This document shows, piece by piece, positions 5,280 through 5,878 of a stretch of DNA of 5,878 nucleotides. Under the pieces are notes generated by a model. That model had not been told where the DNA came from. It saw only the letters and a program-made list of their open reading frames with translations, and did no database searches. The stretch covers positions 1 to 5,878 of the forward strand of contig JAAXUU010000102.1 of assembly GCA_013335845.1 (NCBI GenBank). The letters run 5' to 3'. The stretch is from Actinomycetota bacterium (GTDB lineage Bacteria; Actinomycetota; Coriobacteriia; Coriobacteriales; RUG844). The translations under genes were made by a program, and so were the position numbers. Position 1 is the first letter of the stretch, and every line of letters begins with the position of its first letter.

Positions 5280-5445
5280 TCGGGTGCGCAGCTACTTCTC
5301 GCGCGATCTTCCGGAGACCCGAGGGAAGCATGTTGCGGATATGGTGGACATCGCCAGTTCCGTGACGTGGGTGGCGGCGGCGAGGCCGTTGAGGGCGCGC
5401 TCGAGGGCGTCGAGCGTCGTGCGGAGGCGGGTGACCGCCTGGTAG
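5167..5445 (+). pseudogene. uvrC: UvrC-like GIY-YIG nuclease, N-terminal fragment
   Basis: Residues 1-69 are the start of a UvrC GIY-YIG domain: [10 protein letters not shown] with GIY at 16-18, LYVG with YVG at 29-31, then [14 protein letters not shown] with Arg39 and Tyr43 in the catalytic positions, and RGKHVADMV (52-60). In UvrC this domain makes the 3' incision during nucleotide excision repair. After TWV (residue 69, base 5373) the expected acidic TDS..LEA..LEA.LIK stretch, with the metal-binding Glu, is missing. The frame then runs 23 meaningless Ala/Arg-rich residues to a stop at 5443-5445, antisense to another gene. The fragment cannot be an active nuclease. It has no ribosome-binding site, since the upstream bases are purN. 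The wording ([16 protein letters not shown]..., MV) recalls UvrC-like proteins of Candidate Phyla Radiation bacteria more than those of actinobacteria. That is an impression, not a search result. Confidence 0.7.
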
Positions 5446-5878
5446 TAGACCTCGGAGGCGCGCCCGGTGACGTAGGGGTCCTCGACGGTGCCCGCGCGCA
5501 TGGTGCTGTCCTGCTGCCGGTTCATGATCGCGCCGACGCCGTAGGTCTCGTAGCGCCGCAGGACGCGCTCGACGACGGTGGGGTCGCGGTACACGTGGAT
5601 GCGCAGCGCCTCCCAGTCCGACATCCGCTCCGCCGACGTGTCCGGGATGTAGCGGCCGTCGAAGCGCTTCACCATGTCGAGCAGCTTCTGACGACCCGCC
5701 TCCATGCGCGCGGTCCACCACGTCCCGCCCGCGGACGAGATCAGGGTGACCCGGTCGCCCTCGCGGGTGCCCTTCTCGAGGAAGCTCGCCACCGCGGCCT
5801 TCGCCTGGTTGGCCCGGAACGGGGTGATGTTCATGTCGTCGAAGAGGATCACGAAGGTCCGGCCCCTCCGCTCCCCGG
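5292..5878 (-). pseudogene. VWFA-related (Acidobacterial-type) domain protein, internal fragment
   Basis: The frame is open to the right edge of the window, reading GRTFVILFDDMNITPF from about 5866. The GTG or ATG codons near 5852 are internal and the true start lies outside. The recognisable part (about 5374-5878) includes AVASFLEKGTREGDRVTLIS, WWTARMEAGRQKLL, RYIPDTSAERMSDWEALRIH and [19 protein letters not shown], ending at [12 protein letters not shown] recognise this as the 'VWFA-related Acidobacterial domain' style (TIGR03436), usually in secreted proteins of unknown role. The first MIDAS-like element is FDDMN-T rather than DxSxS. Family members continue with a GRK.....SEGF-like strand, absent here because the sequence switches to UvrC antisense, where the final 26 residues to the stop at 5292 are spurious. 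Strongly G+C-biased codons contrast with purF-purN. The source is probably a different organism. Confidence 0.7.
5368..5382. other. junction 2: UvrC-like fragment joined to a high-G+C gene in antisense
   Basis: Plus-strand UvrC-like sequence is good up to TWV (5365-5373). Minus-strand VWFA-type protein is good up to LNGLAAA, whose last codon is at about 5374-5376. Both homologies end within a few bases of each other, and base composition changes sharply here: 43 of the 60 bases at 5401-5460 are G or C. The VWFA frame continues for about 26 more residues into the UvrC region as nonsense. Confidence 0.8.

Noticed and set aside
5140..5721. Long minus-strand frame (193 codons) across the high-G+C end
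   Set aside because: Arg/Pro/His-rich composition typical of a shadow frame in high-G+C DNA. The VWFA-type frame on the same strand is the one with family resemblance.
5292..5852. A complete 186-aa minus-strand gene starting near 5852
   Set aside because: The frame stays open to the window edge with family-like residues (GRTFV) before 5852, and its last 26 residues are antisense of the UvrC-like fragment. It is an internal fragment, not a whole protein.
1..5878. Circular element suggested by CCCCGG at both ends
   Set aside because: A 6-base match is far too short to indicate a circular overlap, and the two ends differ in gene type and composition.
1..5878. CRISPR array, insertion sequence, integrase or phage genes
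   Set aside because: I looked for regularly spaced repeats, transposase motifs and terminal inverted repeats, especially at the two junctions, and saw none.

Overview
The first ~5.17 kb look like a chromosomal segment from a Gram-positive bacterium of moderate G+C. A class B-type sortase, a Bacillus-type PurF (propeptide plus [4Fe-4S] cysteines) and the order purF-purM-purN fit an actinobacterium, and I favour the Coriobacteriia. That placement is inferred from protein style and was not tested by search.

Layout. On the minus strand are tRNA-Phe(GAA) with its own promoter (32-149) and a small two-helix membrane protein with a Pro/Gln/Ala-rich N-terminus (251-622). A divergent intergenic region of about 300 bases follows. 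It holds two pairs of inverted TCGGTCG motifs and a well-formed sigma70-type promoter. That promoter serves a 39-residue single-helix membrane peptide (960-1079), which is not in standard-length ORF lists and is closed by a rho-independent terminator. Next on the plus strand come a membrane-anchored sortase (1235-2110) and, 53 bases later, the purine genes purF, purM and purN. PurF, PurM and PurN carry out steps 1, 5 and 3 of de novo IMP synthesis. purM and purN are one base apart and probably translationally coupled.

The last ~700 bases do not belong with the rest. purN is intact through its catalytic Asp and then stops resembling PurN at about 5181, where the sequence switches into the N-terminal GIY-YIG domain of a UvrC-like protein. 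About 200 bases later (5368-5382) that protein also stops. From there to the right edge the sequence is very G+C-rich and encodes, on the minus strand, part of a 'VWFA-related Acidobacterial' domain protein. Three unrelated gene fragments meet at two junctions with no mobile-element signature. The simplest reading is a chimeric contig (assembly or whole-genome-amplification artefact), possibly with a Candidate Phyla Radiation-like middle piece and an Acidobacteria-like end.

I find no convincing undescribed system. The best biological leads are the 39-aa membrane peptide with its promoter, hairpin and terminator, and the repeated TCGGTCG motif in the divergent promoter region. The most consequential observation is the double chimeric junction at the right end.
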